DNA of 64,000 nucleotides from Flavobacteriales bacterium (GCA_016722445.1 JADKIZ010000006.1:1-64000); one strand, 5' to 3'. Shown: positions 1-9,103, counted from the stretch's first letter. Notes: generated by a model not told the origin, from the sequence alone. A program made the numbers and translations.

Positions 1-1020
1 TTGGTCATTAGTATTTAATCTGTAGTACATCACTGACCGATTCTTGTTGCCTCTGGCAATAATGTGCGTGAGGGTTTCATTGATATATTCCTGTGGTATC
101 AAACAAACGCCAATGTTATCCTGATTCTCTGTGGCTTGAAAAGTCAATCGCAAAGGCCGGTAATAACAATGGCCATCATCACTGTGGCAATGTCCACAAT
201 TTGCGTCAAGATAAGACCTCAAGCGCAAATCCACCGGAAGTGTTTCGTCATTCCAATTGGCTACACTCACAATATCCCCGGGCACTTCACCGGTTAGATA
301 GCCAGCCTGTATCCACTTCTGAATTTGATTCATAGAGCCATCGGAAAATGAATAATCAAAATTGATGTTTTGTGGCTTCACTCCTGTTGGGCTATTCACT
401 TGATTGGCTTTATGACAAGTATGACATTCTGCTTCCGATGGAACCCTAAAATTGACATCGCGTGTCACGCCATTATCATCTATCCAGTTGATTGGAATAT
501 ATGCTCCATCCAGACTAAAGAATGCTTCTGTTTGTTCTTCATTCCAGATATAGTCCGCAAACAACCATTCGCCATTCTTTTTATAAATGAGCCTGGTCTC
601 AAGTATCCGGCGTTGATCCTGAGGTAAAACATGATCATAAAAAAAGTTCTTGATCAAAACTGTTCCATCAGGAAAATCAAATATGGAATGATCGGTTTGA
701 TATGTTGCACTCACGCCTTCTGGCATCCAGATATAACGGCTCTTATGCGCATAATCGCTGAACAAAGGCGTACTTGGCAAATATGGCAAAACCCTTTCAT
801 TGGGTACCAATTGTTTCAGTTCTCCTGTATAAAAACGATATGAACTGAGTTTTTCTTGAGGAAATGCATCAGCAGTGAGGTTCACTCCTGTGTATTCCAC
901 CAGTGGTGGATCATTCGGCTCGGGTTCTGGGTCATCTTTCTTACAAGACACGATAGACCAGATCGCAACGATGGTCACGACGAACAAGAGCGCGCGGAAT
1001 TGTTCAGAACGGGTATACAA
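1..1020 (-). CDS. SO2930-like diheme c-type cytochrome lipoprotein (partial, 3' end outside window)
   Basis: Reading leftward, this frame is open to the window edge (340 codons, C-terminus missing). It has two CxxCH heme-binding motifs: ECHTCH at 412-429 and NCGHCH at 184-201. A hydrophobic N-terminus ends in a lipobox-like IVSC followed by KKDDPEPEP, so an exported, lipid-anchored protein is likely. The segments around the hemes (LPSTPLFSDYAHK, FPDGTVLIKNFFYD) fit the SO2930/TIGR03806 family of diheme cytochromes, which are presumed periplasmic electron carriers; no partner is visible. There is no in-frame ATG. After an in-frame stop near 1055 the candidates are TTG at 1018-1020 or 1027-1029; I chose 1020 because it leaves a normal lipoprotein signal peptide. 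The heme assignment is firm, the family name fairly firm, the exact start weak. Confidence 0.8.
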   Translation of the reverse strand, partial: MYTRSEQFRALLFVVTIVAIWSIVSCKKDDPEPEPNDPPLVEYTGVNLTADAFPQEKLSSYRFYTGELKQLVPNERVLPYLPSTPLFSDYAHKSRYIWMPEGVSATYQTDHSIFDFPDGTVLIKNFFYDHVLPQDQRRILETRLIYKKNGEWLFADYIWNEEQTEAFFSLDGAYIPINWIDDNGVTRDVNFRVPSEAECHTCHKANQVNSPTGVKPQNINFDYSFSDGSMNQIQKWIQAGYLTGEVPGDIVSVANWNDETLPVDLRLRSYLDANCGHCHSDDGHCYYRPLRLTFQATENQDNIGVCLIPQEYINETLTHIIARGNKNRSVMYYRLNTNDQ

Positions 1021-1106
1021 TGGTTTCAAAATCTAATCTCAAACATAGTGACTATCAAGTTGCGATGAACGTTGTCCGTTGATTTAAAATCACGAAAAAT
1101 AGAAAA

Positions 1107-1122
1107 CCCACCGGGTGGTGGG
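1107..1122 (-). terminator. Intrinsic terminator after the 41-aa small gene
   Basis: A six-base-pair stem CCCACC/GGTGGG with a four-base loop. Read leftward it is followed by TTTT-C-TATTTTT, a better U-tract than the CTTT on the other side. It starts nine bases after the stop codon of the small leftward gene at 1132-1257. Confidence 0.6.
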
Positions 1123-1131
1123 CTTTCAGGT

Positions 1132-1257
1132 TTAGTGACATGAGGACTTGATATTGCGGATTAATTCGTCAAGAGGATTTTTAAACTTACCGTTCACTTT
1201 AGTCCGGTCATCCGCTCGATTTTCATACCTCCATAATCTATACTTGTTGTCCATCAT
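1132..1257 (-). CDS. Possible small protein, 41 aa, function unknown
   Basis: A short leftward frame beginning with two adjacent ATG codons (1257 and 1254) and ending in TAA. The product begins MMDNKYRLWRYENRADD and ends LIRNIKSSCH; it is charged and basic, with no signal peptide or membrane segment. Support for a real gene is the intrinsic terminator directly after its stop and its same-strand position between two leftward genes. A sequence one mismatch from the TAnnTTTG promoter element lies about 40 bases upstream (1297-1304). I do not recognise the family. A chance frame in a 460-base gap remains possible. Confidence 0.4.
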   Translation of the reverse strand: MMDNKYRLWRYENRADDRTKVNGKFKNPLDELIRNIKSSCH

Positions 1258-1483
1258 GGTATGAGGGTTAAAGGGTTTCTGTTTTTTGAACGAGGCAAAT
1301 GTTTAGACGATCGCTTGTCCATTCCAACCCGAAATGAATAAACTGGGGACATGTTAAAATGCACCCACAAAACAACACGATAGGTGTATTTGGCTGTTTT
1401 CGTGCCTGTTATGTTGGTTGACCGGGACGCAATGCCCGATGAATGGGGACATCAAACCCTTCTTTGGAAAAGTATAGAAAATA

Positions 1484-2998
1484 TCAATTTGTGGTTTCAA
1501 CATCCTCTTGAACCCGCTCCAAAAGCACTTCATAATATGGTCGCTTCACAATTTTACTGAGCAACCAACAGAAAAAAGTAATCGCTTGTACATCCTCCTT
1601 GTATCCGGGCCAACCAAGTTGTGCTTCGCGGACTTTACTTCTAAACTCCGGGTTTGAAACACTGTGCGGATCTTTTATCATAATAGAAACGAAATCAAGA
1701 AACAGTTTCGCCCTGAAATAAACAGGATGATTCAAAAATCCGCTGTAATAATTCAACATCCGGTTGAGCATTTTCACAGACAATTCCTCATTTGACAATT
1801 CGTAATGCACAATCAGCTCGATCATTTCTTTTTTAAATCTCCACTCTTTACCCATCCGCTCTTCCAGCCATTTGTCGTCGAATCCAAGATCTTGCAACAT
1901 CCTGATGGCTTTTCTAAAATCATTGGCCTGAAAATGATAAACCGCAAGGTTCAATTTCATATTGAGTATTTCACGGATCTCTGCAATTTTATTGCGCGAC
2001 TTCAAAGCTGTTTGCATCACATATACAGCTTTCACATTGTCTCCAGAATAACTTGCCACCGCTGCTTTCAGCGATATATACTTCGGATAAATAGATGCAT
2101 TGGGGAAATTGTTCGTGACAACTTTAGACTCGAGTAACTCCAGCCACATGAGCGATTCCGCAAATCTTCGGTTGCGATAAACTGCGTGCGCAATCATGAA
2201 AATAAATCCCGTTTCATATTCGATATCGCCCTCTTGAAAAAGTGAAGCATTGGACATTCGCCAATAAATACGCTTAGCAAATCTTTCAAACGCGATATAG
2301 TCTTTACCTGAGATGATAGCACTTCGGAACATGGAAACATATTCAACCATGTATGCGGGATCATTGGCTTCTTCGACATTTAGATTGAATGTCCCACGCA
2401 AGGTGTTCAATTGATTTTCCACATCAAGCAATTCTCCCACGCGACGGGAACGACGCACTAGTTGGCGTAATGCGGCATGTGCGTGAATCAGTTTTTTCAT
2501 CGCCAAATACCTTTGACCATTGTGCTCAGCTCTGGCGATTATCGGTTCTACATCCAAATTCAATTCATCAGCACACGCGATATAATTCGGATATACCACT
2601 TCCAGAATCTCATACTTTCTGTGCTTTCTCGCAACCGTTTCTGCCTTCCTCAAAAACTCAATAGCTACTTCCGGAATATTTTTTCCAATCAGATAATGAC
2701 AAATACTGATCATGGCCAACGCATTGCTTCCTCCGCTATGATCCGATTCCAGTCGCCGCAATACCAAAAACTCCGTGACCCGGTTGAGAAGACGCGTGCG
2801 CAATTTTTTGTACCCATGCGTCGATCCATTTTGATACAAATGCTCCCTCAATTCGGCGTATGATAATTCGTGGCCACCAGTCATAAGATCAAAGAGCTGC
2901 GTTTCTAGTCTTGGATTTCCTTGACGAGTAATCCAATGCCGGAATTGTTTTCTTTCATCCGGATTAAATGAAGCTAATGTTGGCGCAAGTATGTCCAT
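1484..2998 (-). CDS. Conserved-looking helical protein of unknown function, 504 aa
   Basis: A long leftward gene starting ATG at 2998, with no signal peptide or membrane segment, so probably cytoplasmic. The sequence is alpha-helical with recurring aromatic/alanine spacing (for example AVYRNRRFAESLMWLELLE and AVYHFQANDFRKAIRMLQDL), which resembles degenerate TPR-type helical hairpins; no catalytic motif is visible. The first 80 residues are basic and contain repeated RLLNRV/LVLRRL patterns. It sits between the small gene at 1132-1257 and lepA, all leftward; the 161-base gap to lepA makes a separate promoter likely. I do not recognise a function. Confidence 0.8.
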   Translation of the reverse strand: MDILAPTLASFNPDERKQFRHWITRQGNPRLETQLFDLMTGGHELSYAELREHLYQNGSTHGYKKLRTRLLNRVTEFLVLRRLESDHSGGSNALAMISICHYLIGKNIPEVAIEFLRKAETVARKHRKYEILEVVYPNYIACADELNLDVEPIIARAEHNGQRYLAMKKLIHAHAALRQLVRRSRRVGELLDVENQLNTLRGTFNLNVEEANDPAYMVEYVSMFRSAIISGKDYIAFERFAKRIYWRMSNASLFQEGDIEYETGFIFMIAHAVYRNRRFAESLMWLELLESKVVTNNFPNASIYPKYISLKAAVASYSGDNVKAVYVMQTALKSRNKIAEIREILNMKLNLAVYHFQANDFRKAIRMLQDLGFDDKWLEERMGKEWRFKKEMIELIVHYELSNEELSVKMLNRMLNYYSGFLNHPVYFRAKLFLDFVSIMIKDPHSVSNPEFRSKVREAQLGWPGYKEDVQAITFFCWLLSKIVKRPYYEVLLERVQEDVETTN

Positions 2999-3159
2999 AA
3001 GACCAATTCAATCAGCCCGAAAATAATGGATGTTTTGGTTTGGTGAAAAGAAGAAATAATGAGAACAGCAGCTACAACCCAAAATGAGTTACTTGGGATA
3101 AGAAGCTTTAGATGAATGATTGAATGAACGCTTTAATTGACCCTAACCAAACCTACCCT

Positions 3160-3408
3160 TTACGAGTTCAGTTTCAACACGGCCAAAAACGCCTCTTGTG
3201 GCACCTCAACGCTACCTACTTGGCGCATCCGTTTTTTACCTTCCTTCTGTTTTTCAAGAAGTTTGCGCTTACGCGAAATATCACCACCATAACACTTGGC
3301 AGTAACGTCTTTTCTAAGTGCGCTGATGGTTTCTCTCGCAATAATTTTTGCCCCAATAGCAGCCTGCAATGCGATCTCAAATTGTTGTCTCGGGATGAGC
3401 TCTTTCAA
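3160..3408 (-). pseudogene. lepA: LepA C-terminal fragment in the shifted frame
   Basis: This is the missing end of LepA, out of frame with 3377-4954. It contains the family's hallmark C-terminal sequence: KELIPRQQFEIALQAAIGA, then IIARETISALRKDV, CYGGDISRKRKLLEKQKEG and GSVEVPQEAFLAVLKL. The frame has no plausible start of its own (the first usable codon is a TTG inside the conserved LKEL), so it should be read as part of lepA and not as an independent gene. The C-terminal domain contacts the ribosome and tRNA, so a real frameshift would probably impair LepA. The native stop is TAA at 3160-3162. Confidence 0.88.
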
Positions 3409-4954
3409 TTTGACGCATATTTTTACCCAAATCGAATGCGTGATCTCTGTGGATTAGCGCTGACAAAGCATCAACCTGATCACCATTGAGCAAGATGTCC
3501 ATCTTCACGAGGTCACTTTGTTTGAGCCCAACCGGGTGATAGTCAAAAGACGCATATCCTTTCGATATGGTTTTAAGCCTGTCATAGAAATCAAATACAA
3601 TTTCCGCAAGAGGCATCTCAAACGTCAACTCAACGCGGTCTGCAGTGAGATAATGCTGATTCTGAAGCATTCCACGCTTTTCTATACATAGTTTCATCAC
3701 TGATCCGGTAAACTCGGTTTTGGTGATGATCTGCGCTTTAATGTATGGTTCTTCTACGGATTCAAGTTTGTTTGAATCTGGAAGTTCGCTTGGGTTGTGG
3801 ATTTCAAGAATGTCTCCCTTGGTGGTGTGTGCAACATAAGACACGTTGGGTACAGTGGTTATCACCGTCATATTGAACTCGCGCTCCAGACGTTCTTGAA
3901 TGATTTCCATGTGCAACATACCAAGGAACCCGCATCTGAAACCAAAGCCAAGTGCCGCGCTACTCTCCGGCTCGAACACCAAAGAGGCATCATTCAGCTG
4001 AAGTTTTTCCATAGACGCGCGCAGATCTTCATACTCGTCGGTATCCACAGGATACAAACCAGCAAAAACCATTGGCTTCACTTCTTCAAATCCCTTAACA
4101 ATCTCCTGGCAAGGATTATCCACGTGGGTAATGGTGTCTCCCACTTTTACCTCGCTCGCTGTTTTTATTCCGCTGATAATGTATCCGATATCGCCCGCCT
4201 TCACTTCCGCTTTCGGCTGTAGTACCATACCCATTACACCAATTTCATCGGCTTCATAGGTCGTTTCCGTAGCCATGAATTTCACCTTATCACCTTTCTT
4301 AATGGTGCCGTTTTGAATACGGTAATAGGCAATAATTCCACGGAAAGAATTGAAGACTGAATCAAAAATCATGGCCTGTAGTGGCGCCTTTTCATCTCCT
4401 TTCGGAGCAGGAATTCGCTCACAGATTGCGGCAAGAATTTCATCCACACCCAATCCGGTTTTTCCACTGGCATGGATGATTTCATCGCGTTCGCAACCAA
4501 TCAACTCCACAATTTGATCCTTCACCAATTCGGGTTCTGCATTGGGCAAATCCAGCTTGTTGAGAATCGGAATAATGTGAAGATCATGCTCCAACGCCAG
4601 ATACAGATTCGAAATGGTTTGTGCCTGAATACCTTGTGTAGAATCCACAATCAAAAGTGCGCCTTCACAGGCCGCAATCGACCTAGATACTTCATAGGAA
4701 AAATCCACGTGTCCCGGAGTGTCAATGAGATTCAACACATATTTTTCTCCTTTGTATTCAAAGTTCATTTGAATCGCATGCGCTTTAATGGTAATTCCCT
4801 TCTCGCGCTCCAGATCCATATCGTCCAGTGTCTGCGCCACTAGTTTACGATCGTCCACGGTTTTAGTCACCTGCAAAAGCCTATCTGCAAGTGTGCTCTT
4901 ACCGTGGTCAATGTGCGCAATGATGCAAAAATTCCGGATATTCTTCTGACTCAT
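3377..4954 (-). CDS. lepA: Elongation factor 4 (LepA), upstream frame of a frameshifted gene
   Basis: LepA is the ribosome-associated GTPase that back-translocates stalled or mis-translocated ribosomes. The GTPase motifs are complete: AHIDHGKST at residues 13-21, DTPGH at 78-82 and NKLD at 132-135, followed by the EF-G-like domains II, III and V and the start of the LepA C-terminal domain. The family is normally about 595-600 aa, but this frame stops at 525. After LGKNM (about residue 510) the sequence departs from the family (RQIERAHPETTI), while the expected KLKELIPRQQ continuation lies in another frame at 3160-3408. Restoring two bases (a lost TG would suffice) near 3414-3417 gives a 598-aa protein. 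Either a real lesion or an assembly error; the rest is intact and well conserved. Confidence 0.9.
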   Translation of the reverse strand: MSQKNIRNFCIIAHIDHGKSTLADRLLQVTKTVDDRKLVAQTLDDMDLEREKGITIKAHAIQMNFEYKGEKYVLNLIDTPGHVDFSYEVSRSIAACEGALLIVDSTQGIQAQTISNLYLALEHDLHIIPILNKLDLPNAEPELVKDQIVELIGCERDEIIHASGKTGLGVDEILAAICERIPAPKGDEKAPLQAMIFDSVFNSFRGIIAYYRIQNGTIKKGDKVKFMATETTYEADEIGVMGMVLQPKAEVKAGDIGYIISGIKTASEVKVGDTITHVDNPCQEIVKGFEEVKPMVFAGLYPVDTDEYEDLRASMEKLQLNDASLVFEPESSAALGFGFRCGFLGMLHMEIIQERLEREFNMTVITTVPNVSYVAHTTKGDILEIHNPSELPDSNKLESVEEPYIKAQIITKTEFTGSVMKLCIEKRGMLQNQHYLTADRVELTFEMPLAEIVFDFYDRLKTISKGYASFDYHPVGLKQSDLVKMDILLNGDQVDALSALIHRDHAFDLGKNMRQIERAHPETTI

Positions 4955-5085
4955 GTATCTTCTAAAAAACGGAGCGCGAAAGTACGTCTATATCAGCGGT
5001 TTTGAGCCCCTTTGTAAAATAATCTGGAACCCAAAGTTGTAGGGTTATTTTATTGTAATAGGTATTTTGGCGGGTTTGCGCAACG

Positions 5086-5093
5086 TACCTTTG
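5086..5093 (+). promoter_or_regulatory. Bacteroidota-type -7 element (TACCTTTG)
   Basis: An exact match to the Bacteroidota primary-sigma -7 consensus TAnnTTTG, 21 bases before the ATG at 5115. A TTG at 5067-5069, 16 bases upstream, is a possible -33 partner. Its position after the alternative start at 5067 is a reason to prefer 5115. Confidence 0.5.
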
Positions 5094-5114
5094 CAACCCT
5101 GCAGAGAAATCATC

Positions 5115-7199
5115 ATGAAAAAAATCTTACTCGGTTTAGCTTTATTGTCCTCATGGCGCAGTCTTGCTCAAGACCACACTACCTACTTCTGTGGTCAGTC
5201 GGCCGCTCAACTGCGACTCTTTCATCACCATGTTGGAGCTGAAGCTGAATGCCTTGCCAACCAGCAGTTGCTGGAGGAATATACCCGTCAATACCAAGAT
5301 GAATCTTCATCGGAAAGGGGTGGAGGACAACAGATTTATATTGTTCCTGTAGTCTTCCACATCATTCATCAGGGCGGAAATGAAAATATAGCTGATGAGC
5401 AAATCTTCGATGCTATCGAGATCCTTAACAAAGATTATCGCAAACTGAACTCAGACACAGCATTGATTGTAGACGCTTTTCAGGATATCGCTGCGGATTG
5501 TGGTATCGAGTTTCGTCTTGCCACCATTGATCCCAATGGCGATTGTTCTCCGGGAATTGTCCGCATATCCAGCGACCTCACTTTTACTGGTGACGATCCA
5601 GCCCTGAAAGAACTCAGTTATTGGCCACGTAACAGCTATTTAAACATCTGGGTTTGTGCAAACATTTCAGATGGCGTGGCTGGTTTTTCTAACTTGCCCG
5701 GTAATGTTTCTTCCAATTGGGCTGCCGGTGAAGATGGAATCGTTATTCGTAGCGACTATGTTGGATCTATTGGCACAAGCTCCTCTTCTCATTCGAGATC
5801 ACTTACACACGAAGTTGGCCACTGGCTCAACTTATACCACCCTTGGGGAGGATCTAACAATCCCGGTTTGGCAGACAATTGCGATATGACTGATTATGTG
5901 GACGACACACCGCAAACCATTGGATGGACGTCATGCAACTTAACTGGGGCAACATGCAGCAGCACCTTGGATAACGTTCAAAATTTCATGGAGTATTCTT
6001 TTTGTTCTAGAATGTTCACAGAAGGCCAGCGGACACGCATGCGCGCCGCACTTACTTCCTCTACCGCTCAGCGCAATCAACTTTGGACAACGAACAACCT
6101 TGCAGAAACCGGAGTGTCCAATCCCCCGCTTTGCCTTGCAGATTTCACCGTCAACATGTCCTCCGTTTGCGTTGGAGATTCTGTTTACTTCACCGATGCC
6201 TCTTATCACAACGTTTCAGAATGGACGTGGGATTTTGGAGATGGCACTATCCTTACTGGAACAGATCCTTTGGAATTCAAAAATCCTATTCACCAGTACA
6301 CGACTCCTGGTACATATAATGTTACCCTCGAGGTGAGCAACGGGACACAAAGCATTTCAACTGTGCAGAGCACCATGCTGACCATTTTAGATACCGCTAT
6401 GATCCAATCTCCTTTTGTGGAAGGATTCGAAGCTGTTTGGCCTGGAGACAATTGGATGTTGTCTAATCCCAATGGAGATGAAACTTGGGAGATCACACCA
6501 TCTGCACATTATTCAGGAAGTCGTTCCCTCAAATTGCGCAATTACAGTATCGATTCAGGAAATACAGACGAATTGTACACCGCTACTTTCGATATGACTG
6601 GTGCAGACACTATTTTCATCAGTTACAAATGGGCGTATGCCAACCGCACTACAACAACCGACGATAAATTTAGAATCAGTGCATCTGGTGATTGTGGAAA
6701 TTCTTGGGTCATCCGCAAACTGAGAAAAGGAACAACCAACCTACCTACCGCGACAGCTACGAATTCACAATTCACCCCGGTAAATGTGGATGATTGGGGA
6801 GGTGAAATCATGGCCCTCAACAATGTTGACTGGTACAATGATCGCTTTCGCGTAAAGTTTGATTTCAGTAGTCTCGGTGGAAACAATTTTTATCTGGACG
6901 ACATCAACATTTATGCTTCTGGTGTTAGTGGTGTTTATCAACCTGAAGCACTTTTTCTTTACAATGTATATCCCAATCCTTCATCAGGCTGCATGACACT
7001 TGAATTGGGTCAGCTCAACCATGACGCCATCACTGTTGAACTTTACAATGCGACAGGACAACTCTGCTCGGTAATTTATTCAGGAGCTGTATCGGCTGGC
7101 AGACAATTGATCAACATTCCTGATCAACCTGCCGGACTATACAATCTGGTATTGAGAAAAGATGGCCATACCGCAGTACAGAAACTTATTTTCGAATAA
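5115..7199 (+). CDS. Secreted M43-family zinc metalloprotease with PKD domain and T9SS sorting domain
   Basis: A 694-aa exported protease. An N-terminal signal peptide (MKKILLGLALLSSW..SLAQ) is followed by a pappalysin-like M43 catalytic domain with the extended zinc site HEVGHWLNLYH at about residues 232-242 (two zinc-binding His and the general-base Glu, then the third His). A PKD domain follows (WTWDFGDGT), then a beta-sandwich region, and a C-terminal type A T9SS sorting domain starting at VYPNPSSG and ending in LIFE. It is therefore predicted to cross the outer membrane by type IX secretion and degrade extracellular protein. An in-frame ATG exists at 5067, but it would put 16 unlikely residues before the signal peptide and overlap the promoter, so 5115 is chosen. 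It stands alone, followed by a terminator. Confidence 0.92.
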   Translation: MKKILLGLALLSSWRSLAQDHTTYFCGQSAAQLRLFHHHVGAEAECLANQQLLEEYTRQYQDESSSERGGGQQIYIVPVVFHIIHQGGNENIADEQIFDAIEILNKDYRKLNSDTALIVDAFQDIAADCGIEFRLATIDPNGDCSPGIVRISSDLTFTGDDPALKELSYWPRNSYLNIWVCANISDGVAGFSNLPGNVSSNWAAGEDGIVIRSDYVGSIGTSSSSHSRSLTHEVGHWLNLYHPWGGSNNPGLADNCDMTDYVDDTPQTIGWTSCNLTGATCSSTLDNVQNFMEYSFCSRMFTEGQRTRMRAALTSSTAQRNQLWTTNNLAETGVSNPPLCLADFTVNMSSVCVGDSVYFTDASYHNVSEWTWDFGDGTILTGTDPLEFKNPIHQYTTPGTYNVTLEVSNGTQSISTVQSTMLTILDTAMIQSPFVEGFEAVWPGDNWMLSNPNGDETWEITPSAHYSGSRSLKLRNYSIDSGNTDELYTATFDMTGADTIFISYKWAYANRTTTTDDKFRISASGDCGNSWVIRKLRKGTTNLPTATATNSQFTPVNVDDWGGEIMALNNVDWYNDRFRVKFDFSSLGGNNFYLDDINIYASGVSGVYQPEALFLYNVYPNPSSGCMTLELGQLNHDAITVELYNATGQLCSVIYSGAVSAGRQLINIPDQPAGLYNLVLRKDGHTAVQKLIFE

Positions 7200-7216
7200 C
7201 GAATATTGATTCGGAC

Positions 7217-7246
7217 AAAAAAAACCCGCGTAATCGCGGGTTTTTT
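7217..7246. terminator. Bidirectional intrinsic terminator
   Basis: A perfect CCCGCG/CGCGGG stem with loop TAAT (7225-7240), flanked by eight A on the left and six T on the right, so it can end transcription both ways. It lies between the rightward protease gene and the leftward 62-aa gene, which supports that small gene being transcribed. Confidence 0.9.
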
Positions 7247-7251
7247 ATTCA

Positions 7252-7440
7252 TTACATCACTGGTCTAAACGACGAGATGATAATGTCTTGATAAATACTT
7301 CCAAATTGATCCAAGCACCATTGGCGTAGACGTACTAGGTCATCTCCCTGAATCCATCTGATCGATTTTTGTAGCTCCTTTCTGAACAACAAGCGATCGA
7401 AGCTGACCTTAGTCAGCACTTCCTTGCACATTTCTAACAT
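7252..7440 (-). CDS. Conserved-looking small protein, 62 aa, function unknown
   Basis: A compact leftward gene running from ATG at 7440 to TAA at 7252, five bases from a strong bidirectional terminator. The product begins MLEMCKEVLTKVSFDRLLF and continues RKELQKSIRWIQGDDLVRL, then WCLDQF. It is helical and basic, with no signal peptide. From memory, short Bacteroidota proteins with a KVSFD..LF.KEL.K pattern exist, but I cannot name a family or function. It stands in its own intergenic interval, not opposite a gene, and the terminator position fits transcription from the left-facing strand. No exact TAnnTTTG element was seen upstream. Confidence 0.72.
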   Translation of the reverse strand: MLEMCKEVLTKVSFDRLLFRKELQKSIRWIQGDDLVRLRQWCLDQFGSIYQDIIISSFRPVM

Positions 7441-7650
7441 GGTTCCAAAATTTAATTGATTTCAAAAACCCGAGGTCTAAAATAGCTGAATTTTTCACGC
7501 TCTGACATCCTTTAACACCAGTTTTTTTATTAACCGGTGGCCAGCTGAAAAAAACTCAAGACAAACGGGTAATCTTTTTAGATAAAACATCTCCTGGGTA
7601 GGAATATTTTCTGTTCTGTTTCATTTTCACATCCTTTCACATGTCGAATG

Positions 7651-7658
7651 TATCTTTG
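7651..7658 (+). promoter_or_regulatory. Bacteroidota-type -7 element (TATCTTTG) for trhO
   Basis: An exact TAnnTTTG match 32 bases before the trhO start codon. No convincing TTG -33 partner is visible at the usual distance. Confidence 0.5.
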
Positions 7659-7690
7659 CCGGCCCAAATCAGGAAGTTAAGAGGCGCAAG

Positions 7691-8728
7691 ATGAAGAAAT
7701 TGTACAACACGATCGACCGGAAAGTTCTGAAAGAAAAGTTCTTGACTAATCAGGAATCCAGAACGACCATTTCGTTTTATAAGTATTACCACATCCGGAA
7801 TCCGGCATTTTTCCGAGATTTTCTTTTCATCCATTGGTCAGAGCTGGGTGTACTTGGCAGAACCTACGTTTCAAGTGAGGGCATCAACGCTCAAATTAGC
7901 ATTCCGGAATCAAACAAGGAAGCATTTGTTGCCAACCTCGAAGAAATCACTTTTTTGAAGGGTGTCAGACTTAATTACGCGGTTGATTCAGGAAATAAAT
8001 CCTTCTACCAACTGAAGATAAAACTGCGTAACAAGATCGTTGCCGATGGTATTGAAGATCCAACTTTTAATCCAGCGGACACAGGGGTTCATTTGGATGC
8101 GGCCGCATTCAATGCTTTAACAGCATCCCCCGAGACCATTCTCATTGATATGCGAAACCACTATGAAAGCGAAGTTGGACATTTCAAAGACGCCATTCTC
8201 CCGGATGCAGACACTTTTCGGGATGAAATTGCCATGGTAGAAGAAATGCTCAAGGGACAGGAAGAGAAAAACATTGTGATGTATTGCACAGGCGGCATCA
8301 GGTGCGAAAAAGCTTCGGCATACCTAAAACATAAAGGTTATCCCCATGTTCATCAACTCGAGGGTGGCATCATCAAATATGCACGCGATGTAAAAGAACA
8401 GGGCCTTGAAAACCGCTTCTTGGGGGTAAATTTTGTTTTTGATGAGCGATTGGCTGAGCGCATTTCGGACGATATTATCGCAAGATGCCATCAATGTGGA
8501 ACACCATTTGACCTCCATACCAACTGCGCAAATCTGGGATGTCACATTCTGTTCATCCAATGCGATTCATGTAAAGAACAATACGAAAACTGCTGTTCAA
8601 ACGAATGTATGGGCATCACTCACCTGCCAGAAGAAACCCAGCGCCAAATTCGAAAAAATGCAAAGGCAGAAAGAAACGTTTTCAATAAAGGTAGAAGCGA
8701 AAAATTGGTGTTCAAAAAGCAATCGTGA
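7691..8728 (+). CDS. trhO: tRNA uridine(34) hydroxylase TrhO (YceA family rhodanese)
   Basis: 345 aa, cytoplasmic. An N-terminal ferredoxin-like/acylphosphatase-like domain (with GINAQIS) precedes a rhodanese domain carrying the active-site loop CTGGIRCEKA at about residues 200-209, then a Cys-rich C-terminal tail (CHQC, CANLGCHILFIQCDSC, CCSNEC) that probably binds zinc. This order is diagnostic of TrhO, which uses molecular oxygen to hydroxylate U34 in the anticodon of certain tRNAs, giving 5-hydroxyuridine. Length matches the family. It has its own promoter element and is followed after 60 bases by an unrelated small secreted protein. Confidence 0.93.
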   Translation: MKKLYNTIDRKVLKEKFLTNQESRTTISFYKYYHIRNPAFFRDFLFIHWSELGVLGRTYVSSEGINAQISIPESNKEAFVANLEEITFLKGVRLNYAVDSGNKSFYQLKIKLRNKIVADGIEDPTFNPADTGVHLDAAAFNALTASPETILIDMRNHYESEVGHFKDAILPDADTFRDEIAMVEEMLKGQEEKNIVMYCTGGIRCEKASAYLKHKGYPHVHQLEGGIIKYARDVKEQGLENRFLGVNFVFDERLAERISDDIIARCHQCGTPFDLHTNCANLGCHILFIQCDSCKEQYENCCSNECMGITHLPEETQRQIRKNAKAERNVFNKGRSEKLVFKKQS

Positions 8729-8788
8729 AAAAACTCTTCTTACGGCTTCGTTTGACCGCTCTAGATATGTCACCTTTGTAAAAAAACC

Positions 8789-9103
8789 ATGAAAACAATT
8801 TTCGTTATAATCTCACTGATTGGACTCTCGCATTCACTGGCTGCTCAAGTCGTGAACGTTGAAATGAAAAATGACCACCTAAAACAAGGGGAAAAAATCG
8901 TTTTTAATGTCCGATGCTTGTCCGAACAAGATGTGGAAATAACCGTTTTCAGTGGTGAGTGTCTTGTCTCTCAACAAAAAGCGACCCTTTCACCAGATAC
9001 CCACCCCTTCGAAATTGCTGAAAACCCTTGCAAATCGGGTAAATATTTTGTGTTGATTACCGGGCGTGAAATCCATGTAGAAAAGGAATTCTTCATAGAA
9101 TAA
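8789..9103 (+). CDS. Small secreted protein, 104 aa, function unknown
   Basis: The N-terminus MKTIFVIISLIGLSHSLAAQ is a clear Sec signal peptide. The remaining ~84 residues look all-beta (alternating hydrophobic strands such as KIVFNVRC and YFVLITG) and contain three cysteines, consistent with a small immunoglobulin-like fold, but I recognise no family. There is no T9SS sorting domain, so it probably stays in the periplasm. A CACCTTTG sequence, one mismatch from the -7 consensus, lies about 10 bases before the start codon, so it may be transcribed separately from trhO. Confidence 0.75.
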   Translation: MKTIFVIISLIGLSHSLAAQVVNVEMKNDHLKQGEKIVFNVRCLSEQDVEITVFSGECLVSQQKATLSPDTHPFEIAENPCKSGKYFVLITGREIHVEKEFFIE

